64,000 bases of DNA from Paenibacillus cymbidii (GCF_004764705.1 NZ_SHLX01000005.1:124001-188000), one strand, 5' to 3'; shown: positions 17,510-27,276, counted from the stretch's first letter. The notes: a model not told the origin generated them from the letters alone. Made by a program: numbers and translations.

Positions 17510-18697
17510 TTAGTCGCCGCCCTCCTCCTTGATGCCGAGCCGATCCAGAATCAACGTGGCGAACACGGTAGCGCCCGTCAAGAGACACGCTTCGTCGGCG
17601 ACAAACAGCGGACTGTGCAAACCGTGGGCGTTCTCCGCATTTTCATGCGGGCCCGTGCCAAGCCAGAAGAAACAGCCCGGAACCTCAAGCTGGTAAAACG
17701 CGAAATCTTCTCCCCCCATGGTAGGTTCCGCCTCGACCCAATTTTCGCTGCCCACGACTCGTTCGGCGGATTGCCGCAATCGCCTCGAACACTGCTCATC
17801 ATTGATCACGGCATGAACCTGATGGATATAGTTCACTTCGGCCCGACAGCGATGGGCCGCTGCGATTTGCGACGCCACCCGCTCGATTCGTTCCGGCAGC
17901 TGCTCCCTGACTTTGTCCGAATAGGAGCGTACCGTGCCGGTCAACTCGACCGAAGCGGGAATGACATTGTTGGCCAAACCGCCGTGGATGCTCCCGATAC
18001 TGACGACGGCATGCTGGCCCGGTGTAATTTCCCGGCTTACGATCGACTGCAGCCCGGTAATGACTGCCGCAGCGGCAACGATCGGATCGTGGCATTGATC
18101 CGGCATCGAGCCGTGTCCTCCTCTGCCGGAAATCACGATTTCGATCCGGTCCGTTGCAGCATGGAAAATCCCGGGTTTCCCCGATACTTTGCCCGCAGGC
18201 AAAGTCGGCCAATTGTGCAGCCCGTAAATTTCGTCCACCCCTTCGAGCACCCCGTCCGCAATCATCCGTTTCGCTCCGGTTACCGACTCTTCCGCCGGTT
18301 GGAAGATGAACCGCACCGTTCCGGCCAAACGATCGCGGGAACCGGCGAGAAGGGCGGCGGCACCAAGCAAAACCGTCGTATGCACATCGTGACCGCAGGC
18401 ATGCATGACGCCGGGAACTTCCGATGCGAAAGGCAGGTTGGTCTGTTCCGCAATCGGCAGCGCGTCGATGTCCGCCCGCAGCGCGATCGTCGGACCGGGA
18501 AGCTTCCCGGTTAAATCGGCCACCACTCCATGCCCCCCGACTCCGGTTTTGACGGGCAATCCCAGCTCGCGCAGCCTCGCGGCGATCTGGGCGGCCGTCC
18601 GCACTTCTTCATTGCTGAGCTCGGGAAACCGGTGCAGATCCCGGCGAAATGCGATCAACTCGGCTTCGAGTTTGTTCGCTTCTTGTTCAGTTAACAT
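17510..18697 (-). CDS. M20-family amidohydrolase (N-acyl amino acid amidohydrolase / hippurate hydrolase type)
   Basis: 395 residues from ATG 18697; GGAGTGG lies 11 bases upstream. A farther ATG (18751) overlaps the previous stop and would add residues that relatives lack. Metal-site motifs are intact: HACGHDVHT (Cys101, His103, His106), FQPAEES (Glu136/137) and the C-terminal GLHSPLF. The family (two zinc or manganese ions, cytoplasmic) releases amino acids or amines from N-acyl or aryl-acyl amides. As last gene of a binding-protein transporter operon it probably deacylates the imported compound. That operon carries the same operator as the 36.3-kb operon, so the imported substrate may be an N-acylated sugar or amino acid derivative; this is inference. 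Confidence 0.88.
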   Translation of the reverse strand: MLTEQEANKLEAELIAFRRDLHRFPELSNEEVRTAAQIAARLRELGLPVKTGVGGHGVVADLTGKLPGPTIALRADIDALPIAEQTNLPFASEVPGVMHACGHDVHTTVLLGAAALLAGSRDRLAGTVRFIFQPAEESVTGAKRMIADGVLEGVDEIYGLHNWPTLPAGKVSGKPGIFHAATDRIEIVISGRGGHGSMPDQCHDPIVAAAAVITGLQSIVSREITPGQHAVVSIGSIHGGLANNVIPASVELTGTVRSYSDKVREQLPERIERVASQIAAAHRCRAEVNYIHQVHAVINDEQCSRRLRQSAERVVGSENWVEAEPTMGGEDFAFYQLEVPGCFFWLGTGPHENAENAHGLHSPLFVADEACLLTGATVFATLILDRLGIKEEGGD

Positions 18698-18750
18698 GGA
18701 TGTACGCCACTCCATTCGATTCCATAATTTTTTACATATATTGTAAATCA

Positions 18751-20328
18751 TTACCGTTTCAAATACTTGTCGTATTGCGCTTTTTTGATCCCGATCGCTT
18801 CCTCCACGTTCATCTTCTTCAGCGTTTGCAAATACGCATCGTACTCGGTATCGATATTGGCTTTGCCGACAATAAACTTGTCGATCATTTCCTTCACGTA
18901 TTTATTGACGTCCGTCATGATTTTGGCGTACTTGTCGTCCTCCTCCTGCGTCCCTGACAGAGGCGGGAGCAGCGGTTGGTAAGTGCCGTCCATCGCTTTG
19001 ATGCCTGCGACCTCGGCGGGCGAAAGCAAGGAAGCTCTGGACTCCAGGATTTGATAATGAACGAAGTATTCCGGGAAAATACCGAATGATCGGGCGCCAT
19101 TGATCCCGCCTTTTTCATGTTTGACGATCTTATCGGCAAACTTGCGCACGCCGTTTTCTTCCGTATACGTATCCCCTTTAATCCCCCAGTTGGTCAACGT
19201 GATCCCTTCATCGGTAAAGAGGTAGTCCAGCCATTTGACGATCAGCTCCGGATCTTTGGCTTTGGCGGATACGTACAGCGCCTTGTTGTAGGCAGGCCTT
19301 CTGATCGAAAATTGGTCGCCATAAGGCCCCTTCAATGGCGCGAGACCTTCAAACTGCTTGCCCATGTCTTTAAAAATCGGAATATACTCGATACTGTCGC
19401 TCATGAAGAACACTTTGTCTTCTTTTACCTTCTGCTGGAATATTTCCGTGGTGTTGGTGATGTACTCCTTGTCGATCAAATTGTCCTTGTACAAGGTGCT
19501 CAAATACTTGAGCGCTTCCTTGAATTTGGGCGATTCGTAAGGAGGATACGTCAATTGGCCCTTTACAATGCGAAAATCGTCCGAAACATCGTATGCGCTG
19601 AAGATGGGCAACGTGAGATACCCGAGTTCCCGCTTCGAGATCGGGTAGCTGTTCGGATATTTCGCTTTCATGGCTTTTAACGTAGTGGACAGCTCATCCA
19701 GCGTCGCAGGAGCTTTCAGATTCAATTCTTTTAATACGCTCGTTTGAATCATCGACGCCGTCAAATATTTGATTTCCGATCTGAACTGAGGGATGTAGTA
19801 AATTTCCCCTTTGTCGTTTTTGACCATCTTTTTGATCAGCCCGTTTTCGTCGTCCATTTTTTTCATGATGTGTTGGCCGTATTTGGCGAGCAGATCGTCC
19901 AGCTTGATAAACAATCCTTTCGACGCAAACTTGTTCATCATATCCGGCGGCCCCACCATCACATCCGGGATATTCCCGGACGAAACCAATACATTCAGCT
20001 TCTGCTCCAGTTCTTCCGCAGGAACCAGCTTCCAGTCAATATTGACATTGGTTCGGGCTTCAAGCTCCTTGAAGACGATCATATCATTGGAAACGGGCGC
20101 AAACGGAAAATTGGCCGCATAGTACGAAATGGTCGCTTTGTTTTTGCTGATTGGCAGCGTCCCCCCTTCTGCATTTGCCGACGGTTGAGCCGACGACTTG
20201 GGCGCTTCGCTCGCCTGTCCCGCTTTGGGCGATTCGTTCGCAGGCGGTTCACTGCTCTTCGAGCTTGAACAAGCGGAAACGATAACCAATGCCATAACCG
20301 TCAAACCGATCAAGACCCTTTTCCCCAT
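18751..20328 (-). CDS. Extracellular solute-binding lipoprotein (LplA-like)
   Basis: 525 residues with a lipoprotein signal (MALVIVSAC, lipid-anchored Cys20) and a Ser/Pro/Glu-rich linker. Length and pattern fit the large family 1-type binding proteins of LplA/YtcQ class in Paenibacillaceae, which capture oligosaccharides or other sugar compounds outside the membrane and hand them to the LplB/LplC permeases. Those permeases are encoded just upstream (20362-22173). No ATPase gene is present, as usual for this transporter class, which shares an MsmX-like ATPase. RBS GGGAGG. Confidence 0.9.
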   Translation of the reverse strand: MGKRVLIGLTVMALVIVSACSSSKSSEPPANESPKAGQASEAPKSSAQPSANAEGGTLPISKNKATISYYAANFPFAPVSNDMIVFKELEARTNVNIDWKLVPAEELEQKLNVLVSSGNIPDVMVGPPDMMNKFASKGLFIKLDDLLAKYGQHIMKKMDDENGLIKKMVKNDKGEIYYIPQFRSEIKYLTASMIQTSVLKELNLKAPATLDELSTTLKAMKAKYPNSYPISKRELGYLTLPIFSAYDVSDDFRIVKGQLTYPPYESPKFKEALKYLSTLYKDNLIDKEYITNTTEIFQQKVKEDKVFFMSDSIEYIPIFKDMGKQFEGLAPLKGPYGDQFSIRRPAYNKALYVSAKAKDPELIVKWLDYLFTDEGITLTNWGIKGDTYTEENGVRKFADKIVKHEKGGINGARSFGIFPEYFVHYQILESRASLLSPAEVAGIKAMDGTYQPLLPPLSGTQEEDDKYAKIMTDVNKYVKEMIDKFIVGKANIDTEYDAYLQTLKKMNVEEAIGIKKAQYDKYLKR

Positions 20329-20361
20329 AAAAATAACCTCCCATGGATGATTTCATTTCCA

Positions 20362-21252
20362 TTAGCCCTTAATGGCTCCGATCATGACGCCTTTGACGAA
20401 ATACTTCTGCAGGAACGGATAAGTGACCAGCAGCGGCAGCATCGACAGGAAGATGACGGCGCAGCGCAAGCCCATCGGCGTCATGCCTCCGTATTCCCTC
20501 GTTTGCATGGCATCCTTCACGAAGTTGTCGGACATCGAAACGACCAAATCCCGCACGATCAGCTGCAGAGGAAACAAATCTTTTTCCGTCAAAAAGATCA
20601 ACCCCGAGAAAAAATCGTTCCACCGGCTGACCGCGTAAAACAACGCGACGGTAGCAATTACCGGCCTGTTCAACGGAATGACGATTTGAAACAAAATTCT
20701 CAGGTCGCCCGCTCCGTCGATTTTGGCCGCTTCCTCCATACTTTCCGGCATGCTCTGAAATACGGTGCGCATGATGATCAGCAAATACACGGCAACGGCG
20801 CCGGGAATAATCAAGGCGGCCCGCGTATCCAGCAAGCCCAAATCTTTGACTACCAGCACATAAGGGATAAGTCCGCCGTGAAACAGCATCGTAAACGCGA
20901 TCATAAACATGAAGAAATTGCGCCCGATCAAACCTTTCCTGGCCAACACATAAGCGGCGAAAATGGTGAGGATCAACGAATACAAGGTTCCGACAAACGT
21001 ATAAAAAATCGAATTGGCGTACGATTGCAAAAAGTTAGGATGCTCCAGCGCCAGTTTGTAGCCGGTTGTGCTGAACCCGATCGGCCACAGGACGACCTCA
21101 TTGGAAGCAACCGCAACGCTAGCGCTGATGGAAACGCTGAACGTATAAAGGACCGGATATATGCAGAGCGCTGCGATGACCAGAAGGGCAGCTACAATCA
21201 ACCCTCTGACGATGGCATCCCCCGCCGGGCTTGTTCGCGAAGATGATCGCAC
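20362..21252 (-). CDS. Carbohydrate ABC transporter permease (LplC/YtcP-like)
   Basis: 296 residues, six membrane segments expected. The permease loop that contacts the ATPase is visible as EEAAKIDGAGDLRILFQIVIP, and the C-terminus KYFVKGVMIGAIKG is typical of this half-transporter. GTG start at 21252 behind AGGAGG. Second of the two permeases in this operon, 33 bases from the binding protein gene. Confidence 0.92.
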   Translation of the reverse strand: MRSSSRTSPAGDAIVRGLIVAALLVIAALCIYPVLYTFSVSISASVAVASNEVVLWPIGFSTTGYKLALEHPNFLQSYANSIFYTFVGTLYSLILTIFAAYVLARKGLIGRNFFMFMIAFTMLFHGGLIPYVLVVKDLGLLDTRAALIIPGAVAVYLLIIMRTVFQSMPESMEEAAKIDGAGDLRILFQIVIPLNRPVIATVALFYAVSRWNDFFSGLIFLTEKDLFPLQLIVRDLVVSMSDNFVKDAMQTREYGGMTPMGLRCAVIFLSMLPLLVTYPFLQKYFVKGVMIGAIKG

Positions 21253-21267
21253 GGGAACCTCCTTCCT

Positions 21268-22173
21268 CTACCATAAGTAAGTATCCGAATATTTTTTGGC
21301 CAACCGGTTGGCAATCACAATGACGATAAAGCCGATTGCCGATTGGAACGCGCCGACGGCTGTAGCAAAGCTGTAATCCGCGTTAAGCAAACCTTTGAAA
21401 TACACATACGTCTGAATGACATCCGCCACTTCCGCAGTCAACGAATTGGACAACAGGATGATTTCCTGCCAGCCGACATTCAGAATGTTGCCGAGCTTGA
21501 GGATGAGCAGCAGGATGATCGTCTGTTTGATTCCGGGCAGCGTGACGTGCCACATTTGGCCGAAGCGTCCGGCGCCGTCGATTTCCGCAGCCTCATAAAT
21601 GTCACTGTCGATTCCCATGATGGCGGCTATGTAAATGATGGCCGTAAAGCCTGTCGACTGCCATATATCCATCATCGTATAAATCGCGCGAAACCACTTC
21701 GGTTCGGTCAGAAATGCGATCGGTTCGCCGCCGAATGATGTGATCAGCACATTCACAATGCCCGATTCGGGGGAAAGCATATTTTTGATCATGCCGACGA
21801 CCACAACGATCGAAATAAAATACGGGAGAAACACGACGGTTTGAATCGTTTTGGTAAACAGCTTGTTTTTGATCTCGTTGAGCAGCAGCGCCAAAATAAT
21901 CGGGGCCGGGAACCCGAACACGAGCAGGTACACATTAATCAGCAGCGTGTTGCGGATCAACTGCCAGAAGTAATAGGAATGGAAAAATTCGTTAAAATGC
22001 TTGAATCCGACCCACGGACTTGCCGCTATCCCCTTGATAATGTCCAAATCTTTAAAAGCGATTTGCAGCCCCCACATCGGTATGTAGTGAAAGATAATAA
22101 AATTCAGCAAAACCGGGAGCAGCAAAACATACATATACCGGTCGACAATGATTTTTCTGATTGTCTTGGGCAT
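21268..22173 (-). CDS. Carbohydrate ABC transporter permease (LplB-like)
   Basis: 301 residues from ATG 22173, with GAGGAGGT ten bases upstream; an ATG at 22197 would place that SD inside the gene. Membrane protein with LPVLLNFIIFHYIPMWGLQIAF at the first segment and the ATPase-contact loop YEAAEIDGAGRFGQMWHVTLP. First gene of operon A, transcribed from the promoter at 22295-22324 and presumably repressed through the palindrome at 22261-22282. Confidence 0.92.
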   Translation of the reverse strand: MPKTIRKIIVDRYMYVLLLPVLLNFIIFHYIPMWGLQIAFKDLDIIKGIAASPWVGFKHFNEFFHSYYFWQLIRNTLLINVYLLVFGFPAPIILALLLNEIKNKLFTKTIQTVVFLPYFISIVVVVGMIKNMLSPESGIVNVLITSFGGEPIAFLTEPKWFRAIYTMMDIWQSTGFTAIIYIAAIMGIDSDIYEAAEIDGAGRFGQMWHVTLPGIKQTIILLLILKLGNILNVGWQEIILLSNSLTAEVADVIQTYVYFKGLLNADYSFATAVGAFQSAIGFIVIVIANRLAKKYSDTYLW

Positions 22174-22226
22174 TCGAACACCGACCTCCTCGCTCATTCC
22201 GTAATCCGTACAATCAGGCTGTCAGG

Positions 22227-22249
22227 TCACATTTTATATCCGCCTCCTT
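22227..22249 (-). other. Possible start-stop element in the operon A leader
   Basis: In the leader a strong Shine-Dalgarno (AAGGAGGCGG) stands seven bases before ATG followed at once by TGA. It may hold ribosomes near the true start 57 bases downstream, or may be chance. Confidence 0.25.
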
Positions 22250-22260
22250 CTTGCATTCGA

Positions 22261-22282
22261 GTCGTGGTATCGATACCACGAC
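22261..22282. promoter_or_regulatory. LacI-type operator of operon A
   Basis: A perfect 22-bp palindrome with centre GTGGTATCGATACCAC. It starts 12 bases downstream of the -10 box, where a bound repressor would block initiation. The same 18-bp core occurs at 36349-36366 beside a LacI-family gene. Confidence 0.85.
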
Positions 22283-22294
22283 TTCGATGGAGCA

Positions 22295-22324
22295 ATCATA
22301 CACTACGCTGCAAATCCCTGTCAA
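22295..22324 (-). promoter_or_regulatory. SigA-type promoter of operon A
   Basis: TTGACA (22319-22324) and TATGAT (22295-22300) with an 18-base spacer on the minus strand. Confidence 0.8.
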
Positions 22325-22382
22325 TGAAAAAACTTCACTCCACTATCGCATCGCAACCCCGGCGCTCCGGCCGGTTCAAATC

Positions 22383-22423
22383 AAAAATGCGGTACAAGGT
22401 TGCCACCCTGACACCGCATTTTT
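22383..22423 (-). terminator. Terminator at the end of operon B
   Basis: Stem AAAAATGCGGT / ACCGCATTTTT with a 19-nt loop, T-rich on both sides, 28 bases after the stop at 22451. It separates operon B from the promoter of operon A. Confidence 0.75.
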
Positions 22424-22450
22424 TGCTTGACCTATTGCATCGGCCCCTTA

Positions 22451-23953
22451 TTACTCCGGGCGGGAGCCGGTTGCGCGCCAATCGAAATGATCGTCAAACG
22501 GGTAGAACGGACGGCTGACTCTATGCATCTTCAATGACCGCAAATTGGGCGTGCTGTCGCCCGGCGTATCCAGAATATAGATGCGGCTGGAATAACGGCC
22601 GAAATCGGCGCGAAACTGATTCGCGGATTTGACCTGCACGATGTCGGCTTCGCGGGGCTCCAGTCCCATCGTCCGATAGACGTTGGAATCGCCGATAAAG
22701 GCCGACTTTTCGGCCAGCAGCAACGATATCGTGCCGATCTCGATCACGACGCATCGTCCCATTCGTCCGGTCATGTTGGCGATAAACCCGTTGCCGAAGC
22801 GGAAATCGCCGTCCCCGATGCGCCGGATCAGGCCGGTAATCGTGATCGGGCTGCCATGCCTGCGATTGATCGCGTACCCGACGTCAAGTGTCGCCATCCG
22901 TCCTACGCCGACGGCTATCGCCTGTTCGACGGCGGCGGCGTCCACCAGCGTGACGAGACAGTTCAGCTCATACTGCGCCCCCGCAGCCAGGAGCTCCTTC
23001 AGCACCGTATTGCTGTCTCCGGTCGCTCCCGCGCCGGCGCTGTCGGCGGAATCGGACACGATGAACGGCTCTCCGTCGCCCCGCTTCTCGATCGCCTGCT
23101 TGACAATATCCGCTACGGAAGCCAATTGCACATCAAATTCGTGCCGCTTGTCCCACACAAGCTCGGCAAGCCGTTCGCATTCCCGCTCGGCCGCTTCCCG
23201 CTCGTCCCCGACAACGACAACCGCAAAACCAAGCTCGGTTATATCGAGCCAGGGCTGCACCGGGAACAGGGAAGTGACGGTCGACCGACCTTCCCTTTCG
23301 CCTGCTTCCGCTTCCCGCCACAATTGGGCGAATGGGCCATGCGTCGTCTGGCTGTTCTCCGCCGGCACAATCATCGGCAGCTTGCGCAAAGCCAGATGCG
23401 GGCTCGACTCGCCCCGGACGATGCGAAACAGCAGTTTACCGGCGCGGTAGCCGGTCCGATCGAAATCGGTGTGCGGATAAGTCCGATACCCCACGATCGC
23501 GTTCACTTGACGCGCCAATCGTTCGGTGACGTTCGCATGCGGATCGAGCGACACGACAAGCGGAACCGCCGTTCCGAGCTGCCGCCTGATCGCCGCGACC
23601 AACTCGCCTTCGACATCGTCACAGCCTTGGGCGGCCATCGCCCCGTGCAGCGCAAAATATACCCCGTCGCACGCAGGCGCCTGCTCGAATTGCCGGACGA
23701 ACATGTCGATGATCGCGTGCAGATCGTCAAGGCCGATCCGACCGGCCGGGTGCGCGTGCAAGTACAAGGTCGGAATAACCGCCACCGCTTCCTCTCGCGC
23801 CGCTTCATAGAAGCCGAACATTTCGTTCCGGAACGGCATGTTGCCAAGCTCTTCGCCGGCGCGGAACAGGTGGCTGCGGAAGTGGTCGATAGTCGTTGCA
23901 ATCGGACTGAACGTATTCGTCTCCTGAAGGAGCCCGCCCGCAAGGATGTTCAT
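22451..23953 (-). CDS. M81-family (MlrC-like) metallopeptidase/hydrolase, copy 1
   Basis: 500 residues from ATG 23953; GGAGGA lies nine bases upstream, a GTG nine bases earlier is the alternative. Family motifs: LLQETNTFSP at the N-terminus, YFALHGAM, LVVSLDPHANVTERL with likely metal ligands Asp and His, and SDSADSAGAGATGDS in the C-terminal part. The namesake MlrC hydrolyses linearised microcystin peptides. Most members are uncharacterised and sit in sugar or amide catabolic operons, as here. It follows the glucuronidase-like gene after 5 bases, so translation is probably coupled. A second M81 protein is encoded in operon C. Confidence 0.88.
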   Translation of the reverse strand: MNILAGGLLQETNTFSPIATTIDHFRSHLFRAGEELGNMPFRNEMFGFYEAAREEAVAVIPTLYLHAHPAGRIGLDDLHAIIDMFVRQFEQAPACDGVYFALHGAMAAQGCDDVEGELVAAIRRQLGTAVPLVVSLDPHANVTERLARQVNAIVGYRTYPHTDFDRTGYRAGKLLFRIVRGESSPHLALRKLPMIVPAENSQTTHGPFAQLWREAEAGEREGRSTVTSLFPVQPWLDITELGFAVVVVGDEREAAERECERLAELVWDKRHEFDVQLASVADIVKQAIEKRGDGEPFIVSDSADSAGAGATGDSNTVLKELLAAGAQYELNCLVTLVDAAAVEQAIAVGVGRMATLDVGYAINRRHGSPITITGLIRRIGDGDFRFGNGFIANMTGRMGRCVVIEIGTISLLLAEKSAFIGDSNVYRTMGLEPREADIVQVKSANQFRADFGRYSSRIYILDTPGDSTPNLRSLKMHRVSRPFYPFDDHFDWRATGSRPE

Positions 23954-23958
23954 ACCGC

Positions 23959-25734
23959 TCACTCCTCCCGATCACGCTGCGCCGCTCCGCTCCCGGGTTC
24001 CGGCGCCGGCTTCGCATAGCCGGGCCGCAGCGGCGGACGAATCCAGCTATGCTCCTTGTGGCTGCCGTCGTCCTCCAGCTTCGCATGGTAAATTTCGATC
24101 AGCTCCAGAAACGCCAGCTGCGCTTCTTCGCTGTCTTCAAGCAATTTCCCCCAGGGCTTGCGTGCGGAATCGTACGGGTAATCCTCGGGCGCCAGCCGGC
24201 TGTAACGCTCGCAGTCGAGCAACGTGCGCAAATAGACGATCCGCCAGCGCCAGCGGCCGCTCCATTGTGCCGGCATATCGCCGGCTATTCGCTCCGCAAG
24301 GTGCCGGGCCGTACGGGCATCGTCCAGATCGGCGGCCTCGCCGGCTTCGACGAGCGTCTGATTGCGTTCGATCAGCCGAAAGATGCGCAGCGCGTCATCG
24401 ACCGACGGTTCGCCAAATTCGAAGGCCGCATATTCCCGCAGCGTCTGTTCCGCCGTTGTATTCCGGTCCCAATAGAATTGGCTGACAATTACTTTATTTA
24501 CATCCTCCGACAGCCCTTCGGAATAAGGCAGCCCTCCCTGGATAACATGCCGGATCGGCGCCCACAGCCGGTCCAACCGCGCGGGCAGCGGGTTGGCCCC
24601 GAAGCCTCCCCACGGGTGAAGCCCCCACATGCTGATTTCCGGAAAATTAAGCAGCGGCACATGACCGGGAACACCGTGACGAAGCGGATATTCCGGGTAC
24701 TCGTCATGAGAATCGGCCATAATGTAATCGACCCAGTCGTTGCCGCGTTCCAGCGATTGGCGAAGCAGCTCCCATTCCCCGATCACCGGCCGATCGAAGC
24801 ACCAGACGCCCAGCATATGTTTGATCGCCGGGAACGACTCGCGCGTCCACCGGACGATATCGCGGGAAAGCAGCAGGTATCCGTTGCCTCCCCACGGCAT
24901 GCAAACCTCGCAGCCGCAGCCGCCTTCGTCGTAAGGCGACAACGCCAAAAAATCGAGCGGCACGTCGGCGAAACGGCGAAGCAGTTCCCGCACGTTTTCT
25001 TCGATATAAGCTTTTGCTCCGGGCCGGGCCGGGCACAACGTAACGCCGTTATTGCCTTTTTTTCCGAGCGGATCGAAATTCGGCGTCGCCCTCAGCTCCT
25101 CCGGCGTATTGCGGAACATGCTGTTCGAAGCGAAGTTGATGCCGATTTGCATATCCAGCGATTGGGCGGCGGTATAAATCATCTTGAGCTGCGCGATGCT
25201 GACGTCCGTTTCCGGATCTTCCCAACCGTCCAGATTCAGAAATGGAACGGTCAGCAGCAGCCGGTTGTAACCCCAAAGCGACAGCTCCTCCAGATATGCG
25301 GTCACCTCTTCGCGGCCCGCCACGTGATACCAGTTGAAGAAATGGGTCGCAAAGTACAGGCAGCGAAATTCGCAGTCCGGCTCGGAGACGCCGCGCCAGG
25401 CGGACGGCTGCCAGCTGCCGGGAGCAAAACGCGACGTATGAAGCCATTTGCCGGCTCCGTATAAGACGCCGAGAACGCTTCCTCCCTCGATTGTCGTCTC
25501 CTTCGCAGCGCTTTCGCCGATTCGGAAGCCTTCGGATGAAAGCGACGGATCCAGCTTCAACACCAACGAACCCATTTCTCCCGCCATCTCCGCGCCCGTC
25601 GTTCGTTCCTCGAGCTGGCGCCCGACGATGGCCGCGATGCGCGACAGCGTCAACCTCGTTTGCTTGCCCGATGCCGACGGCATGAGCGAGTTGTCTTCTT
25701 CATAACGGATAACGAATGAACCGATTTGTTGCAT
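23959..25734 (-). CDS. Alpha-glucuronidase-like glycoside hydrolase (uncharacterised)
   Basis: 591 residues from ATG 25734 behind AGGAGG (the upstream ATG lacks an SD). No signal peptide, so cytoplasmic. The N-terminal part has GGSVLGVLYGAGKWLH, the kind of small alpha/beta domain that precedes the barrel in GH67/GH20-type enzymes. The middle has WGYNRLLLTVPFLNLDGWED, FLALSPYDEGGCGCEVC and YIMADSHDEYPEYP, with acidic residues that suit a TIM-barrel glycosidase. A later segment, GLPYSEGLSEDVNKVIVSQ, is shared in form with the 797-residue protein at 57409-59802. Substrate unknown, probably a uronic-acid-containing or related oligosaccharide brought in by the operon's transporter. Confidence 0.7.
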   Translation of the reverse strand: MQQIGSFVIRYEEDNSLMPSASGKQTRLTLSRIAAIVGRQLEERTTGAEMAGEMGSLVLKLDPSLSSEGFRIGESAAKETTIEGGSVLGVLYGAGKWLHTSRFAPGSWQPSAWRGVSEPDCEFRCLYFATHFFNWYHVAGREEVTAYLEELSLWGYNRLLLTVPFLNLDGWEDPETDVSIAQLKMIYTAAQSLDMQIGINFASNSMFRNTPEELRATPNFDPLGKKGNNGVTLCPARPGAKAYIEENVRELLRRFADVPLDFLALSPYDEGGCGCEVCMPWGGNGYLLLSRDIVRWTRESFPAIKHMLGVWCFDRPVIGEWELLRQSLERGNDWVDYIMADSHDEYPEYPLRHGVPGHVPLLNFPEISMWGLHPWGGFGANPLPARLDRLWAPIRHVIQGGLPYSEGLSEDVNKVIVSQFYWDRNTTAEQTLREYAAFEFGEPSVDDALRIFRLIERNQTLVEAGEAADLDDARTARHLAERIAGDMPAQWSGRWRWRIVYLRTLLDCERYSRLAPEDYPYDSARKPWGKLLEDSEEAQLAFLELIEIYHAKLEDDGSHKEHSWIRPPLRPGYAKPAPEPGSGAAQRDREE

Positions 25735-25788
25735 GTCAGCCTCCTGTGAACTCCCCAGCGCCAATACCGGGATGACGGCGGCATCCAT

Positions 25789-27276
25789 TCAAGCTTGCAC
25801 TTCGTTCCGGTACTGGACGGGATTATATTGCGTCACTTCCTTGAACGTGCGGCTGAAATGTTTCCAGCTTCCGTAGCCGACCATTTCCGCCACTTCGTAA
25901 ATCTTGATGCCCGGATTGCGCAGCAGCCGCTTCGCTTCCTCCATCCGCAGGGCGGTCAAATAGGTGAGGAAGGTGACGCCCATCCGCTCGCGGAACAACC
26001 GCCCGATATAATTCGGGCTGACGTAGGCCGCATGTCCGACATCCACAAGCGTCAACGGTTTGTGCATGTTGTCGCGGATGTATTCCTTGGCGAGCTGAAG
26101 CACGCGCCCTTCCTGCTTGTCCGGCACGAGCTTGGTCAGCAGAAAGCTCAGTCCGCTCATCAGCTTCTGCAGGTAGTCGCGCTCGTTTCTGGACCAGATC
26201 AGCTTCATCATTAATTCGGATATGAACTGCGTCGCATACAGATCCGGAGCGTGCCTTCCCTCGTGCATTTTTTTGCACAAGGACAACAGCAGCAGCTCGA
26301 TGCCGCTTTGCACATGCATCACGCTGTTATGCGAGAACAGGAGACTCACCTCCTGCTCGACCTCGCGCATGAGCGCCTGCAAATCCGTCACTTCCCAGGC
26401 GGCATAAATGCGCTCCAGATTCAGCCGGATTGCCGGCGGCTGCATCGTGGAATACCGGTTCCGCCGAACTTGCGTTTGGCCGAAGACGCGGAGCATCAAC
26501 GCGCTGCATGCCTGAACCGCCAGCTGGTCAAGGCCGATTGCGCCCCGCTCGACGACAGCCGATACTCCCGCGCTGAACAGCAGCGCATGGGGGCCCGCTC
26601 CGAAGGAAAACAATCCTTCCGTCACCTGCCGAATCGTCTCCTCCGCCTCCTGACGCGTGTTCGCGGCGACGCCGATGAGCATATTGCCCGGATCGAGCTT
26701 GACAAAGCCTTGCAGCAGGCACATCGTTTGCCCCTGCTGCGCGATCAATCGGCCGATCCGCTGTTCAAGCTCATCCGCACAGCTCCCGGCGGCGCTTTCC
26801 TCCGTGTCGTCGGGATCCACGGCTACTACGGCGAGATAGTCGCCCTTCGTGCCGAGGAAGTTTTCCCAGGTTCGATTGATCGACTGCCGGCGCGTTTGGC
26901 GCACCCGCTCCTTGCAAGCTTCCAGCGTAACGATCAATTCTTCGATCTGCAGCGGCTTCAGCAGAAAGTCCGCCGCTCCAAGCCGAAGTGCCTGCTGCAC
27001 AGTGCCGAAATCTTCATAACCGCTCACGATCACCGAATGCACGAGAGGAAAGCGGGCTTTCACCTGCTCGATCAGCTTGAGCCCGTCCATGGCGGGCATC
27101 CGGATATCCGTAATGACCAGGTCCACCTCGCGGGCAAGCAGGCATTCCATCGCTTCCGCGCCGTTGGCGGCCGCCGCCACTACGGTCAGCTCCGGAAATT
27201 GCGGCTTGATTTGTTCCAGCAGACAGACGAAGCCTTCGCGAATTTCCGGTTCATCGTCGACAATGACAACTCTCAA
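25789..27276 (-). CDS. YesN-like response regulator with AraC DNA-binding domain
   Basis: 495 residues. Start is TTG 27276, overlapping the stop of the kinase gene, with GGGAGG seven bases upstream; longer frames have no RBS. Receiver domain (1-120) with Asp8, Asp9, phospho-acceptor Asp57 (VITDIRMPAMDG) and the conserved lysine in DFLLKPLQ. A middle region of about 250 residues follows, then an AraC HTH pair at the end (about 395-495: YVSPNYIGRLFRERMGVTFL, VAEMVGYGSWKHFSRTFKE). It should be phosphorylated by the kinase encoded just upstream and activate the sugar transporter genes of this operon. Confidence 0.93.
   Translation of the reverse strand: MRVVIVDDEPEIREGFVCLLEQIKPQFPELTVVAAAANGAEAMECLLAREVDLVITDIRMPAMDGLKLIEQVKARFPLVHSVIVSGYEDFGTVQQALRLGAADFLLKPLQIEELIVTLEACKERVRQTRRQSINRTWENFLGTKGDYLAVVAVDPDDTEESAAGSCADELEQRIGRLIAQQGQTMCLLQGFVKLDPGNMLIGVAANTRQEAEETIRQVTEGLFSFGAGPHALLFSAGVSAVVERGAIGLDQLAVQACSALMLRVFGQTQVRRNRYSTMQPPAIRLNLERIYAAWEVTDLQALMREVEQEVSLLFSHNSVMHVQSGIELLLLSLCKKMHEGRHAPDLYATQFISELMMKLIWSRNERDYLQKLMSGLSFLLTKLVPDKQEGRVLQLAKEYIRDNMHKPLTLVDVGHAAYVSPNYIGRLFRERMGVTFLTYLTALRMEEAKRLLRNPGIKIYEVAEMVGYGSWKHFSRTFKEVTQYNPVQYRNEVQA

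Noticed and set aside
24049-25464. 471-residue plus-strand frame, with similar long ones at 29152-30885, 33633-35273 and 58075-59619
   Set aside because: All lie exactly opposite clear genes with motifs and RBSs; their Arg/His-rich composition is typical of complement frames.
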